NCBI RefSeq assembly: GCF_022014235.1
Contig: NZ_JAKLTD010000001.1
Span: forward strand, 200,188-264,187
DNA from: Methanothermobacter sp. K4
Lineage (GTDB): Archaea; Methanobacteriota; Methanobacteria; Methanobacteriales; Methanothermobacteraceae
Direction of reading: 5' to 3'
Length of the DNA: 64,000 bases
Part shown: positions 1-12,822 of the stretch, piece after piece
How the letters are laid out: each line of letters begins with the position of its first letter
Position numbering within the stretch: position 1 is the first letter of the stretch
Made by a program: the position numbers and the translations under genes
The notes under the pieces: generated by a model
Database searches by the model: none
The model's input: the letters and a program-made list of their open reading frames with translations, nothing else
What the model was told of the DNA's origin: nothing

Positions 1-73
1 CTTAACCTTTTTCTACCCTTAACCTTTTTCTACCCTTAACCTTTTTCTACCCTTAACCTTTTTCTACCCTTAA
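1..73. repeat. 17-bp tandem repeat, four copies
   Basis: Four perfect head-to-tail copies of CTTAACCTTTTTCTACC (1-17, 18-34, 35-51, 52-68), followed by the first bases of a fifth copy. The array may continue left of the window. The period is not a multiple of three and there are no spacers, so it is neither a coding repeat nor a CRISPR array. It lies downstream of the leftward nrdD gene. Confidence 0.95.
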
Positions 74-304
74 AACCGCCACCTTATAGCAATTATGGCT
101 TCTATTTCTGCTGCATCAAATACCCGGAAGGGAAGATCCTACTTTTATCGAAGCCGATGCCAGAACACTGGAAGACTCCAATACAAGCATAGGTAGACTT
201 AGGTGATTGATTAAAAAAAACCCTTTAAACGTTGCAAGAAATTAATTAAAAGAAAATACAATCAGAGAAATACAATTCTGGATAGAGAACTGACCCAGTT
301 AGGT
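74..304. other. Non-coding gap downstream of nrdD
   Basis: No complete gene is visible. Between about 90 and 208 two plus-strand frames stay open without a good start codon; one reads ...REDPTFIEADARTLEDS... to a TGA near 207. The codon choice looks protein-like, so this may be a decayed gene end, but I do not recognise it. The stretch from about 210 to 290 is AT-rich and probably holds the nrdD terminator. Confidence 0.4.
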
Positions 305-2620
305 TCAGATGTTTATTCTCCTTCTATCCAGAAGTTCCTGCTGTTTACCCCTGTTCCAGCCACCACTTGAGGACTTGGCCCTTCCAACCTGCTGCACGTA
401 ACCTGTGATCCGGTCATACCATTCAACATCATCCCTTTCACCGCATCGGGCGCAGGAATCCTGAAGCCCCCTCATGAGGGTCTTGCACCTGAGACAGAAG
501 CTCAGGGCGTTGCTGTAGGCCCAGAATCCTATGTCACTACCCCTGCAGATTTTCCGTGTGAGGCCCTCAAGGGCAGCGGGGTCGGGTTTTGCCTCGCCGA
601 GCCAGGCGTTGAATATATGGCCGCCTGGTGTGAGGGGGTGGTACTTCTCCTCGATCTTTATCTTCTGTACAATATCCACCTCTGCATTCACGGGCGTGTG
701 GCTTGAATTGGTGTAATAGTAAGCACCACTGGTACCCTGGAGCACAGCCTCCTCAGGGTAGTGCTCATGGTCGAGCATCGCGAACCTGTGGGCAGTGGAC
801 TCTGCAGGTGTCTGGAGCACGCTCCACCTCCAGCCTGTCTCCTTCTTGAGTTCAGCTGCGCGCTCATTTATGTGCTCCACAACCCTGAGGCCGAACCTGT
901 TTGATTCAGGGTCCTCTATACCTGAGCCCAGGTGGTACTCCAGCATCTCATTGAGTCCTGTGAATCCAAAGCTCATTGTGGCATTCTCTATCCTGTAGTA
1001 GCGCTCACCATCTATCTCCTGGGAGAGGAATGGTAGAAGGTGGTAGTCATCCAGGCAGTGCAGGGCCTGTTCTCTCCTTATCCTCAGGACCTCAACCGCC
1101 ATGTCAATGTACTCATCAAGGTACTCAAAGAGTTCATCGTCATCCCTGGACTGGTATGCCACCCTTGGAAGGTTCAGGGTTATGTAGGCAAGGTTACCTG
1201 TCCTGAGGCAGTCCTCCTCCCAGTTACCTGTCCAGTTATCTGCGAGGCTTGTCCTGCAGCCCATGTAGTTGGCCATCTCACCCCGGTAATCTGCCAGCAT
1301 GTTTATGAAGTAGGCTGTCCCGTACTTGGATGCCAGTTCATGGACCAGTCCAAGTTCCTCATGGAACTCACCCTTCAGTGTCTCACGCCTTATGGTGTAG
1401 ATGGTGTTGGGGAAGAGGTGGGGTTTGCCGTCTGCGTCCCCCTCAAGGAGGACCTCTGTGAACGCCCTTGTCAGTAGCCTGGCCTCCTCTGCGAAGTCAC
1501 CGTACACACCCACGTGCTCACCCCTGGGTCCGTAGGCTGGTTCCTCCTCAAGGAACTCGGGGACCCCAAACTCAAGGTTTATGCTTGTGAATGGCACCTG
1601 GCTGCCCCTTGCAGCGTAGGCCATGTTGAGGTTGAATATGAACATCTGGACCGCCTGTTTGATCTTTTCATAGGGAAGGCCAGAGGCGAAGGGTGCCACG
1701 AAGACGTTCCAGAGGCTCATTGCCTGGCCACCTGACATGTTCTGCTGTGATGCCAGCATTATCTCCCCTGCATGGTTCATGAGTGTTTCCAGGTGCTTTG
1801 GTGGTCCTGCCACAGATGTATGGTCACCTGTACCGTCAACCCGGAGCCCGTGCCTTATGAAGAGCCTGAGGTCATGCTGGAGACAGTTGAGGGGCCTTGC
1901 AGCGAAGAATTCGAGGTCATGTATGTGGATGTCCCCTGACATGTGGGCGTCTGCAAGCCTCGAAGGGAGTATGTGGAGGAGCGCGTACTGCTTGAGGGCC
2001 TCATCAGCCACGTACTTGTGCACTGTTTCGGGGTTGTGGATCATGTTGGCGTTGTCCCTGGAACCGTTTTCTATGAGGTTTGTTATGTTGTAGACGGGGA
2101 TACCGAGACGTGTGTACCTTCTTCGGAGGGTTTCAAGGCCGTGTTCTATGAGTTTGGTGTTCACGACCTCTCTTATCATTGGAGCTGTGAGGTACTCGAC
2201 GTTCAGTTTCTTGAGTTCCCTCCAGACGTCAGATGCGATTTCCCTTGCAACTTCCTCAGAAGCCCCGGCCTCCCTTACAAGGTTGTCCTCAATCTTTTTC
2301 TGGTCAAATGTCTCTATCCTGTCCCTTGATGTTCTCACCCTCATCCTGTTGGCTGCAAGGTACCTGTCTGCCAGTTCCTCATCAACCTTCTTGAGGGCAT
2401 CATAAACCAGGATCTTTATCTCCTTTGTGGTTATTCCATTGTAGACTGACCTTGCAACCTCTGAGGCCACATTCTCGGAGGTCCATAGGCTGGCCCCCAG
2501 GTTCAGGAGGGATTTTACAAGTTTTTCATGGCTGAATTTTTCCCTTATGCCATTATTTTTCAGGACACATGTTTCTGCCTTTGTTGGTATGGCAGCCAGA
2601 AGACGTGAATCATCAATCAC
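305..2620 (-). CDS. nrdD: Anaerobic ribonucleoside-triphosphate reductase
   Basis: Class III ribonucleotide reductase, which makes dNTPs from NTPs by a glycyl-radical mechanism in the cytoplasm. The 771 residues open with an ATP-cone allosteric domain (about 17-108), continue with the ten-stranded reductase barrel, and end with a zinc site of four cysteines (C709, C712, C723, C726) and the glycyl-radical motif R-I-T-G740-Y. This is the usual full length. The GTG start at 2620 is chosen because GGTGAT lies three bases upstream. The activating radical-SAM enzyme NrdG is not in the window. No intein interrupts the gene. Confidence 0.95.
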   Translation of the reverse strand: MIDDSRLLAAIPTKAETCVLKNNGIREKFSHEKLVKSLLNLGASLWTSENVASEVARSVYNGITTKEIKILVYDALKKVDEELADRYLAANRMRVRTSRDRIETFDQKKIEDNLVREAGASEEVAREIASDVWRELKKLNVEYLTAPMIREVVNTKLIEHGLETLRRRYTRLGIPVYNITNLIENGSRDNANMIHNPETVHKYVADEALKQYALLHILPSRLADAHMSGDIHIHDLEFFAARPLNCLQHDLRLFIRHGLRVDGTGDHTSVAGPPKHLETLMNHAGEIMLASQQNMSGGQAMSLWNVFVAPFASGLPYEKIKQAVQMFIFNLNMAYAARGSQVPFTSINLEFGVPEFLEEEPAYGPRGEHVGVYGDFAEEARLLTRAFTEVLLEGDADGKPHLFPNTIYTIRRETLKGEFHEELGLVHELASKYGTAYFINMLADYRGEMANYMGCRTSLADNWTGNWEEDCLRTGNLAYITLNLPRVAYQSRDDDELFEYLDEYIDMAVEVLRIRREQALHCLDDYHLLPFLSQEIDGERYYRIENATMSFGFTGLNEMLEYHLGSGIEDPESNRFGLRVVEHINERAAELKKETGWRWSVLQTPAESTAHRFAMLDHEHYPEEAVLQGTSGAYYYTNSSHTPVNAEVDIVQKIKIEEKYHPLTPGGHIFNAWLGEAKPDPAALEGLTRKICRGSDIGFWAYSNALSFCLRCKTLMRGLQDSCARCGERDDVEWYDRITGYVQQVGRAKSSSGGWNRGKQQELLDRRRINI

Positions 2621-2808
2621 AGGATCACCATATAGCTCCTTTTAAAGTAATCAGGATGTTTAGTATTATGTTTCTCATCATATAAAAAAGTGTCAATGAG
2701 CTAAAAAATGGTCTTTACGGGCATCAGATACTCTAAAGTACTCAATTACAGTATTAAAGCCTTTAAATTTTGAAACTGTTCGCATAAAAGAAAAAGGTAG
2801 GGTTGTTT

Positions 2809-3711
2809 CTACTCCATTCTTATCTGCACGGCCCCTATCCTGGGTGCCAGGACATTGTAGAACAGCGCTGAAAGTGCATAGACTATGAATGCATACAGGA
2901 ATGCCCCGATGGTTACAATCACCAGTAAAATTAGCCCTGTGATGTAGTCTCCGCCGATGGCTGAAACTATGAATGTTATGATCCCTATGATGAGGCCTAT
3001 AACTGCAGAAATTGACCCTGTGATGAGTCCAAGTGGTATGGCCTCGATCCTGTCTATACTCATGAAGCCCTCACCGGCCTCTGTGAGTTTCAGTTTTATC
3101 GCTGTGATCTTCCCTGAGAGGAAGTTGTAGAGGAGCAGTACAATGGCTGTTCCTATGAACGCCGCTATGAAGGTCATTATGGGTGTTATGACGATGTTGA
3201 CCACTGTACCAAGTGCCGTTGCAGAGCCGACCGCCGCCATGCTTGATGCTGCTGATGGTTCAACCGTCCTTGCAATGCTGACGATTGCGTTGAAGAATAC
3301 CCACTGAAGGGGGGATACGAGGAGCTGGTATATGAATGTGATGATGGCGCTGACGGCTGAGAGTATGAGAGCGGTGTTCACGATGTCAAATGATTCTATC
3401 TGCTCCATGTCAATGAAACTTAGCCTTATACCGCCAAGGCGGGGTGTGAGGCCGTTGTAAATGAATGCCCTCAGGAATGATTCGACTATGCCAAGCAGGA
3501 ACGCTCCGACAGGGAGAACCACCAGTCCAACAACTGATATTCCAGTGATCAAGCCCTTCAATACTTTCATTTCAGCTGGAAGTGCTGACCCTATTGCACC
3601 GGCAAATATCAGGATCAGGAGGGCAAATAGGAATGCCCATACTGCCCCTATCGATGAGTTCATAATGGTGTAGGGGACAACCCTTACAGATTTTATTTCC
3701 TTTGGCTGCAT
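2809..3711 (-). CDS. Multi-spanning membrane protein with three internal repeats
   Basis: A 300-residue integral membrane protein with about seven to eight hydrophobic segments and no recognised catalytic motif. The sequence repeats itself: three segments each end with a hydrophobic stretch followed by a Y-N-x-L motif and a short beta-like tail (YNGLTPRLGGIRL, YNFLSGKITAIKL, YNVLAPRIGAVQI). This suggests triplication of one module. The start is set at the ATG at 3711 because GGTGAT sits just upstream; a longer reading to 3747 lacks a ribosome site. It stands alone between nrdD and purB. Function unknown. Confidence 0.8.
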   Translation of the reverse strand: MQPKEIKSVRVVPYTIMNSSIGAVWAFLFALLILIFAGAIGSALPAEMKVLKGLITGISVVGLVVLPVGAFLLGIVESFLRAFIYNGLTPRLGGIRLSFIDMEQIESFDIVNTALILSAVSAIITFIYQLLVSPLQWVFFNAIVSIARTVEPSAASSMAAVGSATALGTVVNIVITPIMTFIAAFIGTAIVLLLYNFLSGKITAIKLKLTEAGEGFMSIDRIEAIPLGLITGSISAVIGLIIGIITFIVSAIGGDYITGLILLVIVTIGAFLYAFIVYALSALFYNVLAPRIGAVQIRME

Positions 3712-3814
3712 ATTATCACCGGCCATATTTATGTGGTTATTGAACATATAAAACTTATGAAAACTTTATTTCAGTGTATTAAACACCATCATTCCCCTAT
3801 AATCCTTGAATGGT

Positions 3815-5164
3815 TCAGAGCCAGTTTTCTGACTCCTCAAGGACCCTCTGGACTATCCGTGAGGCTGAACCGGTGTAGGTTTCAGGGTTCATTATCTCCT
3901 CAAGGTCATCCTCTGTAAGGTGCTCCATGATATCCTCTCTTTCAAGGACCACGTCCTTGAGGTTCATTCCCTTCCTGTTTGCCTCGATGGCGCACTGGCG
4001 TACAGCTGCGTATGCGGTCTGCCTACCCATACCCCTCCTTGTGAGCTCCGCCATGAGCCTCTCGGCCATTATAAGGCCGCCTGTGAGCTCAAGGTTCCTT
4101 TTTATGTTTTCAGGGTAGAACACCAGGTTGTTGAGCACGTCAAGTGTCAGTTTAAGTATGTAATCGGTTAGTATGCAGGCCTCAGGGAGGATTATCCTCT
4201 CAGATGATGAATTTGTGAGGTCCCTTTCATGCCAGAGGGGGTTGTTCTCGAGTGCAGCCACAACGTAGGACCTTATAACCCTTGCTATACCGCAGATCCT
4301 CTCAGCTGTTATGGGGTTCATCTTATGAGGCATTGTGCTGCTTCCGACCTGCTTCTCAGGGTCGAATTTTTCACCCAGCTCCATTATCTCCGTCCTCTGG
4401 AGGTTCCTTATCTCGAGGGCTATCTTATCGAGGGTGGTGGCTATGTTTGCAAGGACCATTATGAACTCTGCATGGTTGTCCCTCTGGACAACCTGGTTGG
4501 ATATGAGGACCGGTTCAAGTCCAAGGATCTCAGATACCCTCTCATGGACCTCAAGGCCATCCTCGCCCAGGGCGGCTGTTGTACCCACGGCACCGGTCAT
4601 CATGCCCACGCAGAGCCTTTCCCTGCAGGCGTCAAGTCTCTCAATCTGTCTGTGTATCTCATCTGCCCACAGGGCGAATTTCATGCCATAGGTTGTTGGG
4701 AGGGCATGCTGGCCGTGGGTTCTCCCCATGCACACAAGGTCCCTGTTCTCATCTGCCAGTTTCAGGAGGACCCTTAAAACCTCAACCAGTTTATCCCTCA
4801 GAACCCCTATGGATTCCCTGAGGAGGAGGGAGTTGGAGGTGTCAACAATGTCATTGGATGTTGCACCGAAGTGCACGTATTCACCTGCATCCCCCTCGCA
4901 CTGCTCTGCCAGGGCCCTCACAATGGATGCTATGTCGTGTTTTGTCTCCCTTTCGATTTCGTTAACCCTTTCAGGGGTAACGAAAGCTGTGCTGGCCTTC
5001 CTTGCGATCTCGGCTGCGGCCTCCTCTGGTATGATCCCCAGTTCACCCTCTGCCCTTGCAAGGGCGGCCTCCACATCGAGCATCCGCTGGAGCTTGTTTT
5101 CGGCCTCCCAGATAGCCTTCATTTCAGGGGTTCCGTACCTGAACTCAACAGGATGAATGGCCAT
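3815..5164 (-). CDS. purB: Adenylosuccinate lyase
   Basis: Catalyses two fumarate-releasing steps of purine synthesis: SAICAR to AICAR, and adenylosuccinate to AMP. The 449-residue protein carries the fumarase/aspartase signature GSSTMPHKMNP (about 274-284) on the mobile catalytic loop and the GRTHGQHALPTT segment (about 147-158) with the conserved histidine. The start at 5164 follows a GGAG site six to seven bases upstream, and its ribosome site overlaps the end of secG, so the two are probably one transcript. A reading from 5179 would run into secG. Confidence 0.96.
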   Translation of the reverse strand: MAIHPVEFRYGTPEMKAIWEAENKLQRMLDVEAALARAEGELGIIPEEAAAEIARKASTAFVTPERVNEIERETKHDIASIVRALAEQCEGDAGEYVHFGATSNDIVDTSNSLLLRESIGVLRDKLVEVLRVLLKLADENRDLVCMGRTHGQHALPTTYGMKFALWADEIHRQIERLDACRERLCVGMMTGAVGTTAALGEDGLEVHERVSEILGLEPVLISNQVVQRDNHAEFIMVLANIATTLDKIALEIRNLQRTEIMELGEKFDPEKQVGSSTMPHKMNPITAERICGIARVIRSYVVAALENNPLWHERDLTNSSSERIILPEACILTDYILKLTLDVLNNLVFYPENIKRNLELTGGLIMAERLMAELTRRGMGRQTAYAAVRQCAIEANRKGMNLKDVVLEREDIMEHLTEDDLEEIMNPETYTGSASRIVQRVLEESENWL

Positions 5165-5175
5165 TTTAACACTCC

Positions 5176-5334
5176 TCAACCAGAGAACCTGAGCACAAGG
5201 CAGAATACCGCCAGTATTATGCTCATCACAACGACCTGTTCAGGTGTGAGTTTCGGTCCCTTCGTTTCCTCTTCAAAGTACCTTACAAGACCTGCTCCAC
5301 TTGGTGGAAGTGTCTTTTTATCCTTCTTTGCCAT
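5176..5334 (-). CDS. secG: Preprotein translocase subunit Sec61-beta
   Basis: A 52-residue protein. It has a lysine-rich start (MAKKDKKTLPPSGAGLVRYF), an acidic linker with the archaeal Sec61-beta motif E-x-x-x-G-P-K-L-T-P, and one C-terminal membrane helix. This is the small tail-anchored subunit of the SecYE-beta protein-conducting channel. GGTGA lies upstream of the ATG at 5334. The stop falls 11 bases before the purB start, so secG is the first gene of a secG-purB transcript divergent from polC. Confidence 0.9.
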   Translation of the reverse strand: MAKKDKKTLPPSGAGLVRYFEEETKGPKLTPEQVVVMSIILAVFCLVLRFSG

Positions 5335-5457
5335 GAAAAATCACCATGAGTACTGATAGATAATCTATTATATCTCTGACGGTACCATATAATATAAGTT
5401 TAAGTTTATCACCTGATAATAGGGAGGAACTGCACCCTGCTGGATGCGTGATTGACC
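5335..5457. promoter_or_regulatory. Divergent promoter region secG / polC
   Basis: This 123-bp gap separates leftward secG from rightward polC. AT-rich TATA-like stretches lie around 5365-5415, including ATAATATAAG. A GGGAGG at 5422-5427 is too far from the polC ATG (5458) to serve as its ribosome site. A three-codon frame ATG CGT GAT TGA (5444-5455) ends two bases before the polC start. Confidence 0.5.
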
Positions 5458-8736
<3,279 letters not shown>

Positions 8737-8749
8737 CCCATAATTCCCC

Positions 8750-11113
8750 CTACTTCTCTCTTAACCTTCTTGCAGGTGGAGTGTATCCCCTGAGTGAGAG
8801 TGACAGTGAAACCACAGTGACTGAGCTCAGGGCCATTGCAAGGCCGGCGTACTCTGGCCTGAAAACCACGCCCAGCGGGTAAAGGGCACCGGCAGCCACA
8901 GGGATAAGTATCACGTTGTAGGCGAAGGCCCAGAAGAGGTTCTGCTTTATCCTTGAGATGACCTTATCTGCAAGTTGAAGGGCGGCTGCGGTATCAAGTG
9001 GGTCATCGCCAACAAGGACCACCTCACCGGCCTCCTTTGCAACATCAGTTCCTCCTCCCAGTGCAATCCCAAGATCTGCCTCTGAGAGGGCGGGGGCATC
9101 ATTTATACCATCACCCACAAAGGCAACTCCCAAACCACGTGATCTGAGCTCAGATACCCTTGATGCCTTATCCTCAGGCAGGACCTCGGCGATGACGGTG
9201 CTGATTCCCACCTCCCGTGCCACCTTCTCAGCCGTCCTCCTGTTATCCCCCGTTATCATTGCTGTTCTGATTCCCATCCTCTCAAGTTCCCCTACAGCGG
9301 CTGCTGCGCCGGGTTTTATCCTGTCAGAGACCGCCATAGCCCCCCTAAACTCTCCATCAACTGCAACCATGACGACTGTCTTCCCCTCTGATTCTAATTT
9401 CTCAGCATCCCCCGGGATCTCAACACCGTATTCACCCATTAGGGCCCTGTTACCTGCAATTACCTGGTGGGAATTGATTTTACCCTCAAGACCCTTTCCT
9501 GGGATGGCCCTGAACTCTTCAACGTCAGGTATCTTCAGGCCCTCCCTCATGGCCCTCTCTGTGACCGCAACTGCGATGGGGTGCCTCGATCTGGCCTCAA
9601 GGGCGGCTGCATACTCCAGCACGTCCCCAAAGATGTCTGTAACTTCAGGTTTCCCCTCTGTAAGTGTGCCGGTCTTATCAAATAGTACGCAGGATATTCT
9701 ACCTGCAACCTCAAGTGCCTCGCCCTTCTTTATGAGTATCCCAAGCTCGGCACCCCTTCCTATGCCAACAGTCACCGCAGTTGGTGTTGCAAGTCCAAGG
9801 GCACAGGGACAGGCCACAACGAGTACCGAGATCAGTACTGTGACCGATATTAGAAGACCGGCCCCCTCAACAAGGTACCAGAATAGAAATGCTGCCAGTG
9901 CAACCATGAGGACTGATGGTATGAAATAGGACACCGCCCTGTCGGCGATCCTCTGAACCGGTGGCTTTGATGCCTGGGCCTCATCAACAAGCCCGATAAT
10001 CCTTGAAAGGAATGTCTCATCACCTGTTCTTTCAACCCTGAATCTCAGCACCCCATCGGTGTTTATGGTCCCTGCGATAACCTCCGATCCCCTGTTTTTA
10101 AGTATCGGGAGCGGTTCCCCCGTGATCATGGATTCATCGACATATGATTCGCCATCCAGAACCCTGCCGTCGGCAGGTATCCTGTCACCTGGCCTCAGAA
10201 CAACCTCGTCACCTTCAACCAGTTCATCAGACCTGACCTCAACCTCCTCTCCATCCCTGAGAATGGTGGCGGTGTCAGGCTGGAGTTCCATGAGCCTCCT
10301 TATCGCCCCTGATGTCTTTCCCTTTGCTCTTGACTCAAGGTACCTTCCAAGTGTCAGAAAGGATGCCAGCATCAGGGCTGTCTCATAGAACATGAAACTC
10401 GATGGGAGAACCCCCGCGGTGCCAAGTAAACTTGAAAGGAAAGCCACCCCTATACCCATGGAGTACATAACATCCATGTCAAGTGTTCCTGATCTCAGGG
10501 CCCGCAGTGCACCGCGAAATATCGGTCCGGATACATATGCAAATGGGACCGCAGAGACCAGGAGCATGAAGAGGCCCTCATTTACCGGCAGATGTATACC
10601 AAGGTACATCATTGCCATGAGCGGCAGTGAAACACCAAACCCCACAGCTATCCTTTTCAACTTTGGACCCTGATCCTCCTGGATCTCCTCATCACCCTCG
10701 GTTCCCATGAATTCATAGCCTAGATCCTCAATGATCCTCCTGAAATCCTCTGCTGATGTGAGGGATGGGTTGTAGGCTATGTATGCCTTTCCGGCTGCAA
10801 GGTTGACTGTTGCATCGCTCACACCCTCAAGCTCCTTCAGGGCCGATTCTATCCTCTGTGCACACATCGCACAGCTCATACCCCCTATGAGAACAGCCAG
10901 GTGTTCATTGATTACACTGTAACCTGCTTCCTCTATGGCGGCCTCCATTGATTGGAGCCCCACAGTTTCAGGATCATACTCAACAGAGACCCTGCCCTCA
11001 ACAAGGTTAACCGCAGCATCAGATACTCCTTCAAGCTTCTTAAGTGACTCCTCTATCTTGAGGGCGCATGCTGCGCACCCCATTCCACCTATCCTTATCG
11101 TTATCCTCTTCAT
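8750..11113 (-). CDS. copA: Copper-transporting P1B-type ATPase
   Basis: ATP-driven heavy-metal export pump in the cell membrane, probably for Cu(I). The 787 residues contain two N-terminal HMA metal-binding domains (GMGCAAC with C13/C16 and GMSCAMC with C81/C84), the membrane metal motif CPC (435-437), the phosphorylated aspartate D479 in DKTGTLT, and the hinge motif GDGINDAP. The two CxxC domains plus CPC point to copper rather than zinc. It converges on polC with a 13-base gap. GGTG precedes the ATG at 11113. Confidence 0.93.
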   Translation of the reverse strand: MKRITIRIGGMGCAACALKIEESLKKLEGVSDAAVNLVEGRVSVEYDPETVGLQSMEAAIEEAGYSVINEHLAVLIGGMSCAMCAQRIESALKELEGVSDATVNLAAGKAYIAYNPSLTSAEDFRRIIEDLGYEFMGTEGDEEIQEDQGPKLKRIAVGFGVSLPLMAMMYLGIHLPVNEGLFMLLVSAVPFAYVSGPIFRGALRALRSGTLDMDVMYSMGIGVAFLSSLLGTAGVLPSSFMFYETALMLASFLTLGRYLESRAKGKTSGAIRRLMELQPDTATILRDGEEVEVRSDELVEGDEVVLRPGDRIPADGRVLDGESYVDESMITGEPLPILKNRGSEVIAGTINTDGVLRFRVERTGDETFLSRIIGLVDEAQASKPPVQRIADRAVSYFIPSVLMVALAAFLFWYLVEGAGLLISVTVLISVLVVACPCALGLATPTAVTVGIGRGAELGILIKKGEALEVAGRISCVLFDKTGTLTEGKPEVTDIFGDVLEYAAALEARSRHPIAVAVTERAMREGLKIPDVEEFRAIPGKGLEGKINSHQVIAGNRALMGEYGVEIPGDAEKLESEGKTVVMVAVDGEFRGAMAVSDRIKPGAAAAVGELERMGIRTAMITGDNRRTAEKVAREVGISTVIAEVLPEDKASRVSELRSRGLGVAFVGDGINDAPALSEADLGIALGGGTDVAKEAGEVVLVGDDPLDTAAALQLADKVISRIKQNLFWAFAYNVILIPVAAGALYPLGVVFRPEYAGLAMALSSVTVVSLSLSLRGYTPPARRLREK

Positions 11114-11203
11114 CCACTACACCCACAAAGTAAGCGAATATCAGTTGCCTGTGGGTGACACGGGCCTCGAGGTGGCCAGGCACCCCCTTAACACGCGCAA
11201 ACA

Positions 11204-12412
11204 TCAGTCGCACGGGGACCTGTAGATCACACCATCCCGTATAACCCACTGAATATTTTCAGAGTCTGAAAGTTTTTCAATCTCCTCAACCGGATCGGCA
11301 TCGGTTATAACAATATCTGCTATCTTACCCTTATCCAGAGTCCCTATACGGTCTTCCCAGCCCATGCACTCTGCTGCATGCACAGTTCCAGCCCTCAATG
11401 CTTCCAGAGGCTCCATACCTATTTCTGTAAGATAAGAGAGTTCCATGAGATTCCTGCCATGTTCAATAACCCCTGAATCGGTTCCCATGACTATCCTCAC
11501 CCCCTTTTCATAGGCTGTTTCCATGTTGTCCCTGTGCACCCTGGCTACTTCAATGGCGTCCTTTCTGCTGTATTCAGGGAGTTCACCGCGCATGGCCTTT
11601 CTGCAGTTAAGGCGGGTTACAAGGAAGGTTGGTACAAGGTAGACACCTCTTTCAGACATTTCAGCTGCTGTTACTCCATCGATGTATGTACCATGTTCAA
11701 CAGAATGCACCCCCGCCCTAAGGGAGTTTTTTATGCCCTGGAGTCCATGTGCATGGACCATAACCCTTTTACCTCTGAATGATGCCTCCTCCACCACTGC
11801 AGCAAGTTCTTTAACCGTGAACTGTGTATCCAATGGGGAATCCGTGCTGCTCATAACACCCCCAGTTGCCATGACCTTCACAACATCTGCACCTGCCCTA
11901 AGGACCTCCCGGGTCTTCCTGCGCACCTCAGGGATGCCATCACAGATACCTGATGGCAGACCAGGGTATATTCTCTCAATGTTCAGTCCCGAGCGGGTGT
12001 GGAAGTCAAAGTGTCCTCCGGTCACTGATAGGGGTGTGACACTTATCTGCATGCGGGGTGACTGGATCATGTGGGTTTCAGAGGCCATTCTGACACCCAT
12101 ATCAGCCAGCCCCGCATCCCTTACCGTTGTAACACCCGCATGGAGTGTTTTACTCATGTTTTCAAGTGCCCTGTAGAAGTAGAGTGAGAGGGGATCTTCA
12201 AGTTTGCTCTCCACCCTGAATCCATCCTCCATGATATGCACATGGAGGTCTATGAAGCCTGGTAGAATGAATCTGTCTGAGGCGTCAACCACATCAATAC
12301 CCTTTATGTGCCTCTCAACAGACTTTATTTTTCCTTTATCTATCAGAATGTATCTTCTCTCATGATCTCCTGATTCAAGGTCTACAAGTTCCCCCTTTAC
12401 CGCGAACCTCAT
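11204..12412 (-). CDS. Metal-dependent amidohydrolase (imidazolonepropionase/prolidase-like)
   Basis: A 402-residue amidohydrolase-superfamily enzyme. It has the metal-binding H57-V-H59 at the end of strand one (FIDLHVH), a VVKVMATGG lysine likely to be carboxylated and bridge two metals, VHAHG, a SVEHGTYID histidine, and a final GTDSGV aspartate. This residue set matches the subgroup of Xaa-Pro dipeptidase-like and imidazolonepropionase-like hydrolases; the substrate cannot be told from sequence. GGTGTT precedes the ATG at 12412. It is divergent from the pilin pair. Confidence 0.8.
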   Translation of the reverse strand: MRFAVKGELVDLESGDHERRYILIDKGKIKSVERHIKGIDVVDASDRFILPGFIDLHVHIMEDGFRVESKLEDPLSLYFYRALENMSKTLHAGVTTVRDAGLADMGVRMASETHMIQSPRMQISVTPLSVTGGHFDFHTRSGLNIERIYPGLPSGICDGIPEVRRKTREVLRAGADVVKVMATGGVMSSTDSPLDTQFTVKELAAVVEEASFRGKRVMVHAHGLQGIKNSLRAGVHSVEHGTYIDGVTAAEMSERGVYLVPTFLVTRLNCRKAMRGELPEYSRKDAIEVARVHRDNMETAYEKGVRIVMGTDSGVIEHGRNLMELSYLTEIGMEPLEALRAGTVHAAECMGWEDRIGTLDKGKIADIVITDADPVEEIEKLSDSENIQWVIRDGVIYRSPCD

Positions 12413-12445
12413 TGAAACACCTGTTAGAATAATATGAACCTCAAG

Positions 12446-12497
12446 AAAATTATATATTTTGATTGTAACCTATAATTATATGACAGTGGGTGATGTT
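12446..12497 (+). promoter_or_regulatory. Promoter of the mini-pilin genes
   Basis: A TATA box (TTATATATTTT, about 12449-12460) sits roughly 40 bases before the ATG at 12498, with GGTGAT (12489-12494) as ribosome site. The spacing fits an archaeal promoter with transcription starting near 12478. Confidence 0.6.
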
Positions 12498-12812
12498 ATG
12501 GGTCTTGCATCATTAGTTGGCGATGAAGAAGGGCAGGGCGCAGCCGAGTACATCCTCCTCTTTGGGGGTGTGATCGTTATTTCAATTGCGGCGATACTGA
12601 TTTACAGGTCATACTTCCAGAGGAGCAACCTGAACTCTGCACAGGACATCCAGAATGTGAGAAGCAACATCAATGGCTCGGATGCCGCTAATGGGAGTGC
12701 AAATAATTCAACATCCCCTGGTCCTGTTCCCGAACCAGAACCCATAAAACCACCAGGTAAACCCATAAAACCGCCTGTGGTTCCACCTGTTGAACCCAAC
12801 CCAACAATATAG
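12498..12812 (+). CDS. Pilin-like protein with class III signal peptide
   Basis: A 104-residue protein beginning [20 protein letters not shown], i.e. a short charged leader, a G-Q cleavage site and a Q-x-x-x-E-Y-I-L-L motif followed by one hydrophobic helix. This is the archaeal class III (EppA-processed) prepilin pattern of Methanobacteriales and Methanococcales. After the helix comes the block [15 protein letters not shown], then a short Asn/Ser stretch and a proline-rich tail ([16 protein letters not shown]). The start at 12498 is set by GGTGAT and the leader length. The protein is a paralog of the next gene. Likely a surface fibre or minor pilin subunit; role inferred. Confidence 0.75.
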   Translation: MGLASLVGDEEGQGAAEYILLFGGVIVISIAAILIYRSYFQRSNLNSAQDIQNVRSNINGSDAANGSANNSTSPGPVPEPEPIKPPGKPIKPPVVPPVEPNPTI

Positions 12813-12822
12813 GTGTATTATA

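Noticed and set aside
1-73. CRISPR array
   Set aside because: Units of 17 bp abut directly without spacers and there are no cas genes in the window.
4229-4777. 182-codon open frame on the plus strand inside purB
   Set aside because: It is antisense to a clear adenylosuccinate lyase and has no protein-like motif; long antisense frames are common here because of the codon bias.
9192-9929. 245-codon open frame antisense to copA
   Set aside because: Ser/Thr/Pro-rich low-information product with no motif, opposite an intact P-type ATPase.
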